NCBI RefSeq assembly: GCF_902167145.1
Contig: NC_050100.1
Coordinates: 187,853,439-187,917,438 of the forward strand
Direction of reading: 5' to 3'
Length of the DNA stretch: 64,000 bases
Source of the DNA: Zea mays
Taxonomy: Eukaryota > Streptophyta > Magnoliopsida > Poales > Poaceae
Shown: in pieces, positions 63,879 to 64,000 of the stretch
Position numbering within the stretch: the stretch's first letter is position 1
Layout: every line of letters starts with the position of its first letter
The notes under the pieces: model-generated
The model's database searches: none
Told to the model about the DNA's origin: nothing
Seen by the model: the letters and a program-made list of their open reading frames with translations, nothing else
Translations under genes and position numbers: made by a program

Positions 63879-64000
63879 TAGAGTCGGCGGTGGTCTCCTT
63901 CGACATATCTCAGCTCTCCATAAGTGGCCATACTCTAAAGGATATATGCTCTTGAATCAGATCCCTTGTGCCAATGAAGGCACACACTGCACTGAAAGCC
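63879..64000 (-). other. Continuation of the antisense block to the window edge
   Basis: The minus strand stays protein-like (HISFRVWPLME-type residues) but in another frame. Too short to assign. Confidence 0.4.

Larger units (their letters stand above)
57772..64000 (+). mobile_element. Cinful/Zeon-like Gypsy element, runs off the window
   Basis: 5' LTR, a TTGGCGCCCACC primer site, gag (split by a hAT element), a tandem repeat, then a block of minus-strand ORFs. No protease, RT or integrase is seen between gag and the antisense ORFs. This fits a non-autonomous element of the Tat-type lineage, but the 3' end lies outside the window. Confidence 0.75.

Overview
The window reads as nuclear DNA of maize (Zea mays) or a very close relative. 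It shows nested LTR retrotransposons of the Copia (Opie/Ji-like, Maximus/SIRE lineage) and Gypsy types, abundant short TIR elements with TA or TTA/TAA target duplications, and a GC-rich grass gene with introns. Family names are given from recognition of LTR ends and protein features and were not searched against a database. No bacterial operon, CRISPR array, rRNA or tRNA gene was seen.

Layout. 1-4803: 3' part of a decayed Copia element (Ji/PREM-2-like) ending in an LTR. 4804-7745: a sequence that includes an 885-bp unit repeated three times in tandem, each unit with an LTR/primer-site/gag-like arrangement on the minus strand. 7746-20813: low-copy intergenic DNA studded with MITEs, one solo LTR (16859-17516) and one hAT-like element (17936-18443). 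20814-about 25000: the only convincing host gene, a six-exon adenine phosphoribosyltransferase (APRT) gene on the plus strand with a TATA box. 25000-28634: MITEs, a hairpin element, homopolymer tracts and a Gypsy-type LTR/ORF remnant.

28635-64000 is a nested retrotransposon block. A Copia element (28635-33919) carries an inserted solo LTR (32358-33355, TSD GATAG). It abuts an LTR-like fragment that was split by a complete, apparently young Opie-like element on the minus strand (34206-43158, TSD CCGGG). A Tekay/RIRE-like Gypsy element with a long LTR and an extra ORF follows (43488-47862). It is broken by a second Opie-like copy (47863-49863, LTR fused to gag by deletion), which is itself broken by a third Opie-like copy (49864-57593, with gag, protease and reverse-transcriptase lesions). 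The right end (57772-64000) is a Cinful/Zeon-like Gypsy element with LTR, gag (split by a hAT element with a perfect 8-bp TSD), a ~60-bp tandem repeat and a long antisense ORF set; no pol is visible in the window.

How it fits together. Only APRT looks able to make a cellular enzyme (purine salvage). Every retroelement coding region visible here has at least one stop, frameshift, deletion or insertion. The observations most worth checking are the splice-acceptor-like sequences exactly at the starts of retroelement ORFs, the arrays of 17/19-nt palindromes in the Opie-like LTRs, the 885-bp triplication, the antisense coding block of the last Gypsy element, and the long poly-G tract just downstream of APRT.
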